Positions 1 to 8,871 are shown, counted from the stretch's first letter. The stretch is DNA of 45,360 bases from Propionibacteriaceae bacterium AM104-82 (GCA_027658995.1 JAQDQK010000025.1:1-45360); one strand, 5' to 3'. Program-made: numbers and translations. Notes: generated by a model from the letters alone, not told the origin.

Positions 1-58
1 CCTCCGAACCCTCGAAACAGTCCCTCGCGGCTTGACACGCAACATAGGGACACCCCCC
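1..58 (+). mobile_element. 3' tail of an IS110-family element (truncated by window edge)
   Basis: Codons ending at a TGA at 33-35 read ...SKQSLAA, a tail typical of IS110 transposases. The stop and following bases (GCGGCTTGACA, then CATAGGGACACCCCCC at 43-58) match the bases just after the IS110 transposase at 43288 in this window, which supports a second, different IS110 copy whose right end lies here. The host repeat at 53 begins directly at the C-run, so the element boundary lies inside that run. Only about 12 codons are visible. Confidence 0.55.
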
Positions 59-327
59 GAACCACAACGCCCACCGGACAAGGCGGAAGCCTCACGAGGC
101 TTCGACCGATGCGGACCGCTCACGCGCTCCGCACGCCGGTTGAGCCGGGCAAAGCCGCGAAGCGGCGCAGCCCGCGTCGAACCCCCCCGAACCACAACGC
201 CCACCGGACAAGGCTGAAGCCTCACGAGGCTTCGACCGATGCGGACCGCTGACGCGCTCCGCATGGCTCACCCAGCGGGGCCACGACTGATTTCGACCTT
301 CCCGCGCTCCGCATGGCTCACCCAGCG
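53..327. repeat. 81-bp direct repeat (two copies) plus a 25-bp repeat
   Basis: Bases 53-133 and 183-263 are nearly identical, 130 bp apart. Each carries a perfect inverted repeat AAGCCTC-AC-GAGGCTT. A second short repeat, CGCGCTCCGCATGGCTCACC and five further bases, occurs at 253-277 and 303-327, the latter ending at the stop of the DUF4245 gene. No gene is apparent in 59-328; this is repeat-rich intergenic DNA. Confidence 0.8.
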
Positions 328-328
328 A

Positions 329-901
329 CTACTTCGGGCTGGGTGCGACCTCGACCAGAGTGCCCGCGAAGGCCTCCAACTCCACAAAGTCGGTGTCCGC
401 CGTCACGACCGAGGTGACGTCGTCGGTCGTGCTGACCAGGCTGCGGGTGCGACCGTCGTCGCTCTCGTAGCGTTCCCAGGTGCGGCCGGCGAGTTCGACC
501 TCACCGCCGACCGGCTTGCCCTCACGGGTGACGGTGTCGATGAACCGCGCGACGTCGCGGTTGCGCTGCTGGACCCCGTAGTAGATCTCGTCTGGCGACA
601 GGTAGCCCACCTGCCAGGAGTCCCCGTCGGCGGGCTCCGACGTGATCCACGGGTCCCCGTCCTTTGCCCAGGCGACCCTGACCGCCGTCCAGTCGTCGCC
701 GAGCCCCTCGGAGCGCAGCAGCGGGTAGGGCGACTCCGCCTTGGCACGGGTGAGCATGCCAGCGACGTCGGCCTTCTCCCGCTCCTGATCTGCGGGTTGG
801 GTGAAGAAGAACACGATGAGAAGCACCGGTACCAGGATCACGGCCATCGAGATGATCATGTCTCGGGCCCTTGAGTTCTGGTTGCGCGCCATGACGGCCA
901 T
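329..901 (-). CDS. DUF4245 family membrane-anchored protein
   Basis: A 190-residue protein with a short basic N-terminus, one transmembrane segment at about residues 15-34 (IISMAVILVPVLLIVFFF) and a soluble, probably extracytoplasmic domain that fits the actinobacterial DUF4245 family, whose function is unknown. An in-frame ATG at 892 is an alternative start, three codons shorter, and is better placed: a TACGAT hexamer (900-905, minus strand) lies 7 nt before it, as expected of a leaderless mRNA. The gene lies downstream of the cis-prenyltransferase gene on the same strand, 36 nt away, and may be co-transcribed. The family call rests on overall layout and composition. Confidence 0.7.
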   Translation of the reverse strand: MAVMARNQNSRARDMIISMAVILVPVLLIVFFFTQPADQEREKADVAGMLTRAKAESPYPLLRSEGLGDDWTAVRVAWAKDGDPWITSEPADGDSWQVGYLSPDEIYYGVQQRNRDVARFIDTVTREGKPVGGEVELAGRTWERYESDDGRTRSLVSTTDDVTSVVTADTDFVELEAFAGTLVEVAPSPK

Positions 902-937
902 CGTAACCGGCCCGCAAGGAGGCGCTGAATCGTGACG

Positions 938-1738
938 TCACCGTCCGAAACGGCGCTCCCGGTGCGAGTAGGAGCGGAGCGCCCGGACGAAGTCGACGCG
1001 ACGGAAGTCGGGCCAGAGCGCCTCGCAGAAGTAGAACTCGCTGTGGGCCGACTGCCACAGTAGGAACCCGGAGAGCCGCTGCTCCCCCGAGGTGCGGATG
1101 ATCAGGTCGGGGTCGGGCTGGCCCTTGGTGTAGAGGTGCTTGGAGATCTCGTCGATTTCGAGCGTGCGCGAGACCTCCTCGAGCGTCGCCCCCTCCTCCG
1201 CCCTGGAGGCGAGCAGCGACCGGACGGCGTCGCGCAACTCCTGTCGGCCGCCGTAGGCGATCGCCACATTGACGTGCATGCCGTCGACCTCTGCGGTCGC
1301 GGCCGCCGACTCGTTCAGGGACTCGACCATCTCGGGCGGAAGCAGTTCAAGGGCGCCGACGGCCTGCACCCGCCAGCGACCGGTGGCGGCGAGGTCCTTG
1401 ACCAGCGCGTCGATCACGGCGAGCAGGGGCCGCAGTTCGTCGTCATCGCTGCGCGAGAGGTTGTCGGTGCTGAGCACCCAGAGCGTCACGACCTGCAGGT
1501 CGGCCTCGTCGCACCACTCAACAAACTCCATCAGGCGGGCAGCCCCAGCGCGGTAACCGGCGACCAGTGGCTCCCCCGGCGCGTTCATCCGTGCCCATCG
1601 CCGGTTGCCATCCGCAAGTACCGCAACATGCTTGGGGAGGCTGTCCTTGTCGATGCCCTCGAGCACCTGGCGTTCGTAGGTCGTGTAGAGCCATCGAGGC
1701 GGCCAGTGCCGCTCGAGCATTCGACTCCACCAGGACAT
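938..1738 (-). CDS. uppS: Isoprenyl transferase (cis-prenyl diphosphate synthase)
   Basis: A 266-residue cis-prenyltransferase that condenses isopentenyl diphosphate units onto an allylic primer to make the polyprenyl carrier lipid for cell-wall synthesis. The signature LADGNRRWAR (residues 41-50) includes the catalytic Asp43 and diphosphate-binding Arg residues, and the C-terminal IIRTSGEQRLS and HSEFYF region binds the second substrate and Mg2+. Actinobacteria often carry two such enzymes, one making short Z-farnesyl and one making the long-chain product; the sequence alone does not say which this is. The start at 1738 is supported by TACGCT (1745-1750, minus strand) exactly 6 nt upstream, implying a leaderless transcript. 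It is divergent from the hemolysin III-type gene. Confidence 0.92.
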   Translation of the reverse strand: MSWWSRMLERHWPPRWLYTTYERQVLEGIDKDSLPKHVAVLADGNRRWARMNAPGEPLVAGYRAGAARLMEFVEWCDEADLQVVTLWVLSTDNLSRSDDDELRPLLAVIDALVKDLAATGRWRVQAVGALELLPPEMVESLNESAAATAEVDGMHVNVAIAYGGRQELRDAVRSLLASRAEEGATLEEVSRTLEIDEISKHLYTKGQPDPDLIIRTSGEQRLSGFLLWQSAHSEFYFCEALWPDFRRVDFVRALRSYSHRERRFGR

Positions 1739-1786
1739 GAACGAAGCGTAGCGTGGGCTTGGAATCTCGTCTCGGACCGACTAACC

Positions 1787-1813
1787 TACGGTAGCGTAAG
1801 TTACGGAAGCGTA
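1787..1813. promoter_or_regulatory. Tandem TACG-N4-CGTA operator-like motif
   Basis: Two copies of the palindrome TACG-N4-CGTA (1787-1798 TACGGTAGCGTA and 1802-1813 TACGGAAGCGTA) are separated by AGT; together they also form a larger inverted repeat CCTACG...CGTAGG. The second copy overlaps the presumed -10 (TAGGTA, 1812-1817) of the leaderless hemolysin III-type gene. This looks like a repressor site, perhaps for a TetR-type lipid regulator; the regulator is not in the window. Confidence 0.55.
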
Positions 1814-1823
1814 GGTATCTCTG

Positions 1824-2513
1824 ATGACTGCAACCATGACGAGGGAAGGTGCCCCCGTGGCAACTGCACAACCGGTCGCCGAGCCGCCCATCAAGCCGAA
1901 ACTTCGCGGCTGGCTGCACCTCGGCATGGCACCGATCGTGCTGATCACCGGGCTCATCTTCACCATCTTCGCCCCGACCATCGAGGGCCGCATCGGCTGC
2001 GGCGTCTATACGCTCACCGCCGTCCAACTCTTCGGAACCAGCGCGGCCTACCACCGCGGCAACTGGTCACCCAAGGGACTGTCGATCTTCCGGCGGATCG
2101 ACCACTCCAACATCTTCGTCTTCATCGCGGGCACCTACACCCCCCTGACTCTGACGCTGCTGACGGGCACCTCCAGGTGGAGCCTGCTGATCCTGATCTG
2201 GTCGATCGCGATCCTCGGGGTTGTGTTCCGCACCACCTGGCTGAGCGCTCCGCGCTGGCTCTACACACTGCTGTACGTGGCGATGGGCTGGGCCGCGGTC
2301 GGTTGGCTGAACCAGTTCTGGGCCAACGGCGGGCCCGGCGTGGTCGTCTGCCTGCTGGCGGGAGGGCTCGTCTACTCCCTCGGCGCCGTCGCCTACGGCA
2401 CGAAGAAGCCGGCGTTGTCGCCGAAGTGGTTCGGCTTCCATGAGGTCTTCCACGCCTGCACGATCGTCGCAGCGATCCTGCACGCGATCGCGATCGGACT
2501 GGCGGTCTTCTGA
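1824..2513 (+). CDS. Hemolysin III / PAQR family membrane protein
   Basis: A 229-residue protein with about seven hydrophobic segments and the family's polar motifs: AAYHRGNW (near residue 74) and HEVFHACTIVAAILH near the C-terminus, His residues thought to bind a metal in PAQR/hemolysin III proteins. The physiological role of bacterial members is uncertain; membrane lipid homeostasis is a common proposal. Three in-frame starts compete: ATG 1824 (6 nt after TAGGTA, leaderless), ATG 1836, and GTG 1857 preceded by GAGGGAAGG at 7 nt. The leaderless start matches the style of neighbouring genes, but the GTG could serve a leadered transcript. The operator-like palindromes upstream suggest specific repression. 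Confidence 0.85.
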   Translation: MTATMTREGAPVATAQPVAEPPIKPKLRGWLHLGMAPIVLITGLIFTIFAPTIEGRIGCGVYTLTAVQLFGTSAAYHRGNWSPKGLSIFRRIDHSNIFVFIAGTYTPLTLTLLTGTSRWSLLILIWSIAILGVVFRTTWLSAPRWLYTLLYVAMGWAAVGWLNQFWANGGPGVVVCLLAGGLVYSLGAVAYGTKKPALSPKWFGFHEVFHACTIVAAILHAIAIGLAVF

Positions 2514-2557
2514 CGCGATCCGTCGCCCGCCACTTGGCCGCCCGGTAGCGTGGCGAC

Positions 2558-3223
2558 ATGACGCAGCCCTTTCCGACCGACTGGTCGCACGCACTGATCC
2601 TGGTCGCACATCCCGACGACCCCGAGTACGGCCTCGCGCCCGCGATCAACCACTGGACGCGCACCGGCAAGAAGGTGACCTACATCCTTGCCACGAGCGG
2701 CGAAGAGGGCATCGAGGGGATGCCTGCATCCGAGGCGGGCCCGCTGCGCGAGCAGGAGCAGATCCGCGCAGGCGCGCAGGTCGGTGTGCACGACATCGAG
2801 TTCCTCGGCCTTCCCGACTCCCGGCTCAGCGAGGCCCCCGACCTCCACGAGCGCCTCACGGCCGCCGTCAAGGCACACCCGGACACCGACCTGGTGATCA
2901 GCCTGTACCGCGGGCCCGAATGGGGACCTGGGATGCCCAACCAGGCCGACCACATCGCCTTCGGGGACGCGGCTGTCGACGTCGTCGCACCGCTGGGCAT
3001 CTGGCAGTTCGAGAACGGTCCCGAGCCGACGCACCACGTCGAGGTCAGCGACGAGGACGTGCAGGCGGCGATCGACTCGCTCGCCGAGCACGAGGTGTAC
3101 CTGCGGGTGCTCGACCCGACGACCCCGGTCGCCGCGCAGGCGCGCGCCCAGGTCTACCGCTCCATCAGCCGCGACCAGGGCTGGATCCGCGTCGGCCTTC
3201 GCCTGATCAGCCGCCCCGCCTGA
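2558..3223 (+). CDS. PIG-L family deacetylase
   Basis: A 221-residue zinc-dependent N-acetylglucosaminyl deacetylase-type protein (LmbE/PIG-L family). The metal-binding motif AHPDD lies at residues 16-20, followed by the family pattern ATSGEEG at about 49-55 and the later metal ligand in QADHIAFG. Related enzymes remove N-acetyl groups from glucosaminyl-inositol or other glycoconjugates. It is separate from the mca gene at 18898-19794, which carries the closer mycothiol-type motifs; the substrate here cannot be read from the sequence. The start ATG is 6 nt after a TAGCGT hexamer (2546-2551), so the mRNA is probably leaderless. A repeat region follows the stop. Confidence 0.87.
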   Translation: MTQPFPTDWSHALILVAHPDDPEYGLAPAINHWTRTGKKVTYILATSGEEGIEGMPASEAGPLREQEQIRAGAQVGVHDIEFLGLPDSRLSEAPDLHERLTAAVKAHPDTDLVISLYRGPEWGPGMPNQADHIAFGDAAVDVVAPLGIWQFENGPEPTHHVEVSDEDVQAAIDSLAEHEVYLRVLDPTTPVAAQARAQVYRSISRDQGWIRVGLRLISRPA

Positions 3224-3301
3224 CACCCTCCTCGCCGCGCCGCCGTCACTGTCGACGACGCGGCGAGGCGCGCGCGAACCAGTGCGGGCTCGGGTCGGGA
3301 C

Positions 3302-3532
3302 GTGAGCATGTTTGTTGTCTCGTTGCGCGACACGCCGCGATTTCGCGGCTCTAGAGCAAACGAGCAGTCGAACATGCTCAACGCCACACCCCAACCACCG
3401 CCCCTCCGCGCCACAGGAGGCTCGATCGGTGACTGCGGGGGGGGTCCAGGACTTGAGCATGTTTGGTGTCTCGTTGCGCGACACGCCGCGTTTTCACGGC
3501 CCGAGAGCGAACGAGCAGCCGAACATGCTCAA
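3302..3532. repeat. Two copies of a palindromic dispersed repeat (TTGAGCATGTTTGG family)
   Basis: Two about 80-bp units. Copy 1 has arms TGAGCATGTT (3303-3312) and AACATGCTCA (3371-3380). Copy 2 has TTGAGCATGTTTGG (3453-3466) and CCGAACATGCTCAA (3519-3532). Inside each, CTCGTTGCGCGACACGCCGC follows the left arm and (A)ACGAGCAG precedes the right arm, so CTCGTT/AACGAG forms a second paired stretch. Related copies lie at 15884-16142. This behaves like a REP/BIME-type extragenic palindrome. No gene is apparent in 3224-3600. Confidence 0.85.
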
Positions 3533-3670
3533 CGCCAGACCCAACCACCGCCCTTGAACGGCGGAGGGCCCGCCCAGAGACCGGGAGGAGGGACGGGGAG
3601 TTCGGTGAACGGTAAATGACAATTGTGTGATTCGACGACGCGCGGGCGGACCGCGGGTTATCGTCTCGTC

Positions 3671-3727
3671 ATGGAGAGAGGCTCCATCGCAGCAACACAA
3701 GTCCCCTGACCTTCGTACTCGGGGGAC
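3671..3727 (+). promoter_or_regulatory. Tandem hairpins in the phoH leader
   Basis: The leader before the PIN-PhoH gene contains two consecutive inverted repeats: ATGGAG-agagg-CTCCAT (3671-3687) and GTCCCC (3701-3706) pairing with GGGGAC (3722-3727). This gene has a real 5' leader and a Shine-Dalgarno site, unlike many neighbours, so the hairpins may regulate expression. I could not match them to a known riboswitch class. Confidence 0.4.
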
Positions 3728-3760
3728 GGACGAAGCACCGCCCCCGGGAAGGGAGCAACA

Positions 3761-5101
3761 GTGCTCACCACGTCTGACCAGCCAACAACCTCCACCTCGA
3801 CGGCGAGCGATACCGCGATCCGCACCTACGTTGTCGACACCTCAGTCCTCCTGTCCGACCCACGGGCGATGCTCCGGTTCGCGGAACACAATGTGATCCT
3901 GCCGATCGTGGTGATCACGGAACTGGAGGCCAAGCGCCATCACCCCGAACTCGGCTACTTCGCCAGGAGCGCGCTGCGGCTCCTCGACGACCTCCGCGTC
4001 GAGCACGGTCGCCTCGACACCCCGATGGCCATCAACGAGGACGGCGGAAACCTGCGCGTCGAGTTGAACCACACCAGCCAGGAGGCACTACCCCTCGGGT
4101 TCCGGCTCGGGGATAACGACACCCGCATCCTGGCCGTCGCCCTGAACTACGCCAATGAGGGCCACGACGTGGTTCTGGTCTCGAAGGACCTGCCGCTGCG
4201 CGTCAAGGCAGCCGCCGTCGGGCTGGCCGCCGAGGAGTACCGCAACGAGATGCCCACCATGACCGGCTACACCGGGATGGCGAGCCTCGACGTCGGCACG
4301 GAGGAGGTCGCCACGCTCTATGAGACCGGTGGCCTCGACCTGGACGCCGACGTGCCGGTCAACTCCGGCGTCGTCCTGCACGCCCCCGGCTCGAGCGCGC
4401 TGGGCCGGGTCAAGAGCGATGGCCGGATCGGTCTCATCAAGCAGGATCGCGAGGTGTTCGGCATTCGGGGAAGGTCTGCCGAGCAGCGCGTCGCGCTCGA
4501 CCTGTTGATGGACGACTCGGTAGGGATCGTCTCGCTCGGCGGTCGCGCGGGCACCGGCAAGTCGGCGTTGGCGCTGTGCGCCGGGCTGGAGCAGACCCTG
4601 GAGCAGCGCAAGTTCTCCAAGGTGATGGTCTTCCGGCCGCTGTACCCCGTCGGAGGGCAGGACCTCGGATACCTGCCCGGCACCTCCGCGGAGAAGATGC
4701 AGCCGTGGGGCGAGGCCGTGTTCGACACCCTCTCCGCCGTGACGAACAAGTACGTCATCGAGGAACTCCTCGCGCAGGAGATGATCGAGGTGCTCCCGCT
4801 GACCCACATCCGCGGCAGATCGCTGCACGACGCGTTCGTGATCGTCGACGAGGCCCAGTCGCTCGAGCGCAACGTGTTGCTGACGGTGTTGTCGCGGATC
4901 GGCCAGAACTCGCGGGTGGTGCTGACCCACGACGTCGCCCAGCGCGACAACCTGCGCGTCGGTCGGCACGACGGCATCGTCGCGGTCGTGGAGAAACTCA
5001 AGGGCAACCCGTTGTTCGCCCACGTCACGCTGACCCGCTCCGAGCGTTCCCCCATCGCGGCCCTGGTCACGGACCTGCTGGAGGGCGACCAGGTCGGCTG
5101 A
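3761..5101 (+). CDS. PIN domain-PhoH ATPase fusion (PhoH2-like)
   Basis: A 446-residue protein joining an N-terminal PIN-type RNase domain to a C-terminal PhoH P-loop ATPase. PIN acidic residues are visible in [11 protein letters not shown] (Asp26), in ITELE and in GDNDTRIL. The ATPase has Walker A GRAGTGKS (about 261-268) and Walker [11 protein letters not shown] (about 359-368). In mycobacteria the equivalent PhoH2 is an ATP-dependent, sequence-selective RNA helicase/RNase that can act as a toxin. The GTG start at 3761 has a good ribosome site (GGGAAGGGAG). No convincing partner antitoxin gene is seen just upstream, although the leader holds two hairpins. A strong terminator follows the stop. 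Confidence 0.92.
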   Translation: MLTTSDQPTTSTSTASDTAIRTYVVDTSVLLSDPRAMLRFAEHNVILPIVVITELEAKRHHPELGYFARSALRLLDDLRVEHGRLDTPMAINEDGGNLRVELNHTSQEALPLGFRLGDNDTRILAVALNYANEGHDVVLVSKDLPLRVKAAAVGLAAEEYRNEMPTMTGYTGMASLDVGTEEVATLYETGGLDLDADVPVNSGVVLHAPGSSALGRVKSDGRIGLIKQDREVFGIRGRSAEQRVALDLLMDDSVGIVSLGGRAGTGKSALALCAGLEQTLEQRKFSKVMVFRPLYPVGGQDLGYLPGTSAEKMQPWGEAVFDTLSAVTNKYVIEELLAQEMIEVLPLTHIRGRSLHDAFVIVDEAQSLERNVLLTVLSRIGQNSRVVLTHDVAQRDNLRVGRHDGIVAVVEKLKGNPLFAHVTLTRSERSPIAALVTDLLEGDQVG

Positions 5102-5110
5102 CCTACCGTT

Positions 5111-5152
5111 CGCGTCGAGCCCCGGGTGACTGGTCGCCCGGGGCTCGACGCG
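5111..5152 (+). terminator. Intrinsic terminator-like hairpin after phoH
   Basis: CGCGTCGAGCCCCGGG (5111-5126) and its exact complement at 5137-5152 form a 16-bp stem with a 10-nt loop, beginning 9 nt after the PIN-PhoH stop codon. There is no U-tract, as is common in high-GC actinobacteria. Confidence 0.75.
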
Positions 5153-5156
5153 TCGA

Positions 5157-5790
5157 CGGGCGGGCAATCGGACGTCTCGACAAGCTCGACGAACGACCCC
5201 CAACACCCGCGCGAACCTCGGACGCCTCGACAAACTCGACCACCGGTCCCCGAGCCCGTCGAGGGGTCCGCAACCCCCACGCGACGCTTCCACCAGGGCC
5301 GACCACAGTGCCGCCGGGCAATCGGACGTCTCGACAAGCTCGACGAACGACCCCCGACACCCAGTGCGGATCTCGGACGTCCCGACAAACTCGACCACCG
5401 ATCCCCGAGCCCGTCGAGGGGTCCGCAACCCACCACCCAACGCGACGCTTCCACCAGCGCCAGCGCCCGAACCGGGCGAGCGGCTGTAGCCACAGCACCG
5501 CTGGGCAATCGGACGTCTCGACAAGCTCGACGAACGACCCCCGACCCTCTCGCGAACCTCGAACGTCTAGACAAGCTCGACGACCGGTCCCCCGAGCCCG
5601 CGCGGACCTCGTCACGACAAGCGCGACCACCGATTCCCGAGCCCGTCGAGGGGTCCGAAACCCACCGCCAAGCCAACGCTTCTCCCAGGCCGACCACAGG
5701 TCCACTAGCCAATCGGACGTCTCGACAAGCTCGACGAACGACCCCCGAGCCCACGCGGATCTTGGACGTCCCGACAAGCTCGACGAACGG
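5157..5790. repeat. Interspersed repeat array of CAATCGGACGTCTCGACAAG type
   Basis: The module GGGCAATCGGACGTCTCGAC followed by AAGCTCGACGAACGACCCC recurs at about 5162, 5317, 5501 and 5706 (the last with a diverged first part), with a partial copy near 5762. Alternating with it is GAGCCCGTCGAGGGGTCCG at about 5248, 5408 and 5639. Both carry TCGA-based short palindromes. All six frames look open here only because of the repeat's composition; I see no gene between 5102 and 6016. Confidence 0.85.
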
Positions 5791-5980
5791 ACCCGACGGA
5801 CGCCCGGACGGCGAATCCACGGCCGACCCGGGCGACACAGACCGCCGCCACGGGACGGAAGTCGCCGGCCTCCTGGAGCCCCAAGCCCGCGTGACAGCGC
5901 CGCACGCACGAGCGACCTGGACAAATCGTCGCAAAAGTAGCGGAATTATCACGATTCGTGAATCTATTTTTGTCGAGATG

Positions 5981-6010
5981 TTGACGGAAAAAATCAAGGC
6001 AAGTTAGCTG
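5981..6010 (+). promoter_or_regulatory. Promoter of the ROK-ABC-sulfatase operon
   Basis: In an unusually AT-rich stretch (5935-6010), TTGACG (5981-5986) and TAGCTG (6005-6010) sit 18 nt apart and the -10 ends 6 nt before the ATG at 6017, implying a leaderless mRNA. An internal A-run (GGAAAAAATC) lies between them. The AT-rich stretch upstream may hold operator sequence for the ROK protein. Confidence 0.5.
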
Positions 6011-6016
6011 TCCCGC

Positions 6017-7243
6017 ATGGATTCAGAGCGGAACGCCAAACTGCAGCACCGAGGAGCCGTCCTCGGGTTGCTGCATTCGGGCGTCCACCTCACCCGCGGC
6101 CAGATCGCGAGCAGGCTCGGCATCACCCGCTCGACCATCTCGGAGGTGCTGACCGACCTCCAGGACGAGGGCGCCGTCGTCGTCTCCGAGGTCACGCGCA
6201 GCGGAGGACGCGGCCGACCAGCCGAGGTGCTGTGCGCCAACCCCGGCGCCGCCCGCTACATCGCCGTCGACTACTCCCACACCCGCGTGATGGCATGCAT
6301 CGCCAACTCCACCGGCCAGGTGATCGCCAGCGGGACCGCCTCCTACTCCCCCGACGACGGCTGGGAGCGACGCTGCCGAGCAGGCATCGAACTGGTCCGC
6401 GGCCTGGAGGGCGACGACGTCCACTTCGGCGCCCTCGGGCGCATCGCCATCGGGCTGCCCGGCCCCAACTCGGCTACCTGGGACTCGGGACTTCCGAGCG
6501 CGACCCGCGCCGAGCCGTTCCACATGGTCAGCGCCCGGATCCGCGAACTCTTCAGCCAGGCGTTCGGCGTCGGGGTGATGGTCGACCACCACATCCGCCT
6601 CGCCGCCCTTGCCGAGGCGTCCGCCGGGCGATCCACCGCCATCCGCAACCTCGTCTACCTGCGCATGTCCACCGGCATCGGCGGCGCCGTGATCAGTTCC
6701 GGCTCGGTCGCGCAGGGCGCGCACCAGCAGGCGGGCGAGATCGGCCACTTCATCGTCGAACTCGACGACGACGCCCTTGAGTGCCGCTGCGGCAGGCGCG
6801 GCTGCCTGGAGACGGTGGCCTCGATCGACGCGCTGGCCCGGGACTGGGCCCAACTCAAGGGCCAGTCCCCCGACCGTGTCGCGTTTGAGTCCGCCGCGGC
6901 AGACGCCGATCCCGACGCCGTCGCCCTCCTGGGGGTCGCGGCGCAGCGCGTGGGCCGGGTCCTAGCGATGGCCGTCCTCGTCAGCGACCCCGGCGAGGTC
7001 GTCCTCGCAGGAGAGGTCGTGCGCTACCTTCCCGATTTCGTCGAACGCGTCCAGGCAGCGCTCTGGCCGTCCGTCCTGTCCACCCAACACGTCCCGGTGC
7101 GCCACAGCAACCTCGGAGAAGAGGCAGGCGCCATCGGGGGGATCGTCGCCCTGATGGCCCAGCAGCGTGCCACCGAACCCCAGAAGGAGGCTTCCATGAG
7201 CCCCAACCGACTAGAAGTGACGGGAGCGCCGCGTGTCGGATAA
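6017..7243 (+). CDS. ROK family transcriptional regulator
   Basis: A 408-residue repressor/kinase-fold (ROK) protein. The N-terminal winged HTH (about residues 15-65; [20 protein letters not shown]) is followed by a sugar-kinase-like ROK domain with [23 protein letters not shown] and the zinc motif [10 protein letters not shown] (about 255-264). NagC/XylR-type relatives sense sugars or sugar derivatives and repress adjacent transport and catabolic operons. It is the first gene of a six-gene run ending in two sulfatases, so the inducer may be a sulfated sugar or related compound. Oddly, its last 15 codons start with an ATG (7196) preceded by a perfect AAGGAGG, an internal ribosome site leading towards the overlapping permease start. 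Confidence 0.9.
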   Translation: MDSERNAKLQHRGAVLGLLHSGVHLTRGQIASRLGITRSTISEVLTDLQDEGAVVVSEVTRSGGRGRPAEVLCANPGAARYIAVDYSHTRVMACIANSTGQVIASGTASYSPDDGWERRCRAGIELVRGLEGDDVHFGALGRIAIGLPGPNSATWDSGLPSATRAEPFHMVSARIRELFSQAFGVGVMVDHHIRLAALAEASAGRSTAIRNLVYLRMSTGIGGAVISSGSVAQGAHQQAGEIGHFIVELDDDALECRCGRRGCLETVASIDALARDWAQLKGQSPDRVAFESAAADADPDAVALLGVAAQRVGRVLAMAVLVSDPGEVVLAGEVVRYLPDFVERVQAALWPSVLSTQHVPVRHSNLGEEAGAIGGIVALMAQQRATEPQKEASMSPNRLEVTGAPRVG

Positions 7244-8063
7244 CGCAACCGGCACCGTCCAGTACGCCGACCGGGAGGTCGCCGCGGCCGCGGCCACCGA
7301 CCTCACGCCGCCCAAGAAGCAGCGCCCGACCCTGCTGATCCTCAACATCGTCACGATCTTCCTCGGCATCGGCATCTGGTGGCTGGTGTCGCTGTCCGGC
7401 ATCAAGCTTCCGACGCCGCCCGAGGTCGTGCAGGCCGCCATCAAGATGGCAGCCAACGGCACCCTGTGGACCGACCTCGGCGCCTCCCTTGCCCGGGTCC
7501 TGACCGGCTTCGTGCTCGGCACCGCGCTCGCGATCCCCGTCGGCTTCCTGATGGGCTGGTACCCATGGGCGCGCGGGCTGCTTGAGCCGTGGATCCAGTT
7601 CTTCCGCACGGTGCCGCCGCTTGCGATCATCCCGCTGATGATCGCGCTGCTCGGCATCGGCGAGGTGCCCAAGATCTTCGTGATCTTCCTCGCCGCCTTC
7701 CTGTCCTGCGTCATCTCGACGTTCCAGGGCGTCGTGCAGGTCGACAAGACGCTGATCAACGCTGCCCGCGTGCTCGGCGCGAAGGACGGCACGATCTTCG
7801 CGAAGGTCGTCATCCCCGCCTCGACGCCGTTCATCCTCGTCGGCATGCGCGTGGGCCTCGGCTCCGCGTGGGCGACCGTGATCGCCGCCGAACTGATCGC
7901 CGCCCAGGTCGGCCTGGGCTACCGCATGCAGCAGGCCCAGATCTACTACCAGCTCCCCGTCATCTTCGTGGGCATCGTCATCATCGGGGCGATCGGCCTC
8001 CTGATGGACCGCGGGCTGTTGTGGGTCGAGAACAAGCTGACCAGTTGGCAGGAGCGCCGATGA
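7233..8063 (+). CDS. ABC transporter permease (nitrate/sulfonate/taurine type)
   Basis: A 276-residue inner-membrane permease with six predicted hydrophobic segments and the cytoplasmic ATPase-contact loop [20 protein letters not shown], as in SsuC/TauC-like proteins. It would form the channel of an importer with the next two gene products. The GTG start overlaps the end of the ROK gene, and the stop overlaps the ATPase start (ATGA), indicating translational coupling. The GTG has only a modest ribosome site, whereas a perfect AAGGAGG lies 43 nt upstream in the ROK frame; the true start or a small sequence difference in this overlap deserves checking. Confidence 0.9.
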   Translation: MSDNATGTVQYADREVAAAAATDLTPPKKQRPTLLILNIVTIFLGIGIWWLVSLSGIKLPTPPEVVQAAIKMAANGTLWTDLGASLARVLTGFVLGTALAIPVGFLMGWYPWARGLLEPWIQFFRTVPPLAIIPLMIALLGIGEVPKIFVIFLAAFLSCVISTFQGVVQVDKTLINAARVLGAKDGTIFAKVVIPASTPFILVGMRVGLGSAWATVIAAELIAAQVGLGYRMQQAQIYYQLPVIFVGIVIIGAIGLLMDRGLLWVENKLTSWQERR

Positions 8064-8848
8064 ACCCCAAGATTCAGATCCGTGACGTCCGGAAGGTCTT
8101 CGACCTCGGCAAGGAGCGCTTCGTTGCGCTTGGCGGCGTCTCGCTCGACCTCGTCGACAACGAGTTCGTCACGGTTGTCGGCCCCTCCGGCTGCGGCAAG
8201 TCCACGCTGATGAACATGCTGGCGGGGCTCGAGGAGCCCACAAGCGGCACGGCACTGGTCGACGGCAAGCCCGTCAACGGGCCGAGCCCCGAGCGCGGCG
8301 TCATCTTCCAGCAGTACGCGCTGTTCCCGTGGCTGACCGTCCGCAAGAACGTCGAGTTCGGCCTGAAGAACGCAGGCGTGCCAGCCGGGGAACGCCGCGA
8401 GCGCGCCCAGCACTTCATCGACATGGTCGGCCTCACGGACTTCGCCGACGCGCTGCCCAAGATGCTCTCCGGAGGCATGAAGCAGCGCTGCGCCATCGCC
8501 CGCGCCTACGCCATGAACCCGAAGATCCTGCTGATGGACGAGCCCTTCGGCGCGCTCGACGCCCTCACCCGCGTCCGCATGCAGGAGCACCTGCTGCAGA
8601 CCTGGGAGCAGGAGAAGCGCACCGTGATGTTCATCACGCATGACGTCGACGAGGCCGTCTACCTGGCCAACCGCGTCGTCGTGATGGCCGCCCGGCCGGG
8701 GCGCATCCACAAGATCATCGACGTCAACCTCCCCTACCCCCGCACCGAAGAGGTGCGCCTGAGCCCCGAGTTCGCCGAACTCCGCAACGAAATCTGGTAC
8801 GCCGTGTACCACCAGGACCAGGTCGACGACGAAGCCGTCGCTTCCTAA
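8060..8848 (+). CDS. ABC transporter ATP-binding protein
   Basis: A 262-residue ABC ATPase of the nitrate/sulfonate/taurine class. Walker [10 protein letters not shown], the Q-loop in FQQYALFPW, signature [14 protein letters not shown], Walker [13 protein letters not shown] and the H-loop FITHDVDEA are all intact, so it should be functional. The start is the ATG within the ATGA overlap with the permease stop; the frame is open much further upstream, but that would run through the permease gene. Like related importers (SsuB, TauB) it would energise uptake of a small anion, here probably a sulfated or sulfonated molecule given the downstream sulfatases. Confidence 0.93.
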   Translation: MNPKIQIRDVRKVFDLGKERFVALGGVSLDLVDNEFVTVVGPSGCGKSTLMNMLAGLEEPTSGTALVDGKPVNGPSPERGVIFQQYALFPWLTVRKNVEFGLKNAGVPAGERRERAQHFIDMVGLTDFADALPKMLSGGMKQRCAIARAYAMNPKILLMDEPFGALDALTRVRMQEHLLQTWEQEKRTVMFITHDVDEAVYLANRVVVMAARPGRIHKIIDVNLPYPRTEEVRLSPEFAELRNEIWYAVYHQDQVDDEAVAS

Positions 8849-8871
8849 ACCCCCGAAAGAGGACCCCTTCC

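Noticed and set aside
3627..3896. Small ORF overlapping the phoH start as a PhoAT-like antitoxin
   Set aside because: Composition looks like a frame shadow and it has no ribosome site or recognisable similarity.
4318..5997. Long minus-strand frame through phoH and the repeat array
   Set aside because: Repeat-driven open frame with no motif; the opposite strand holds the PIN-PhoH gene.
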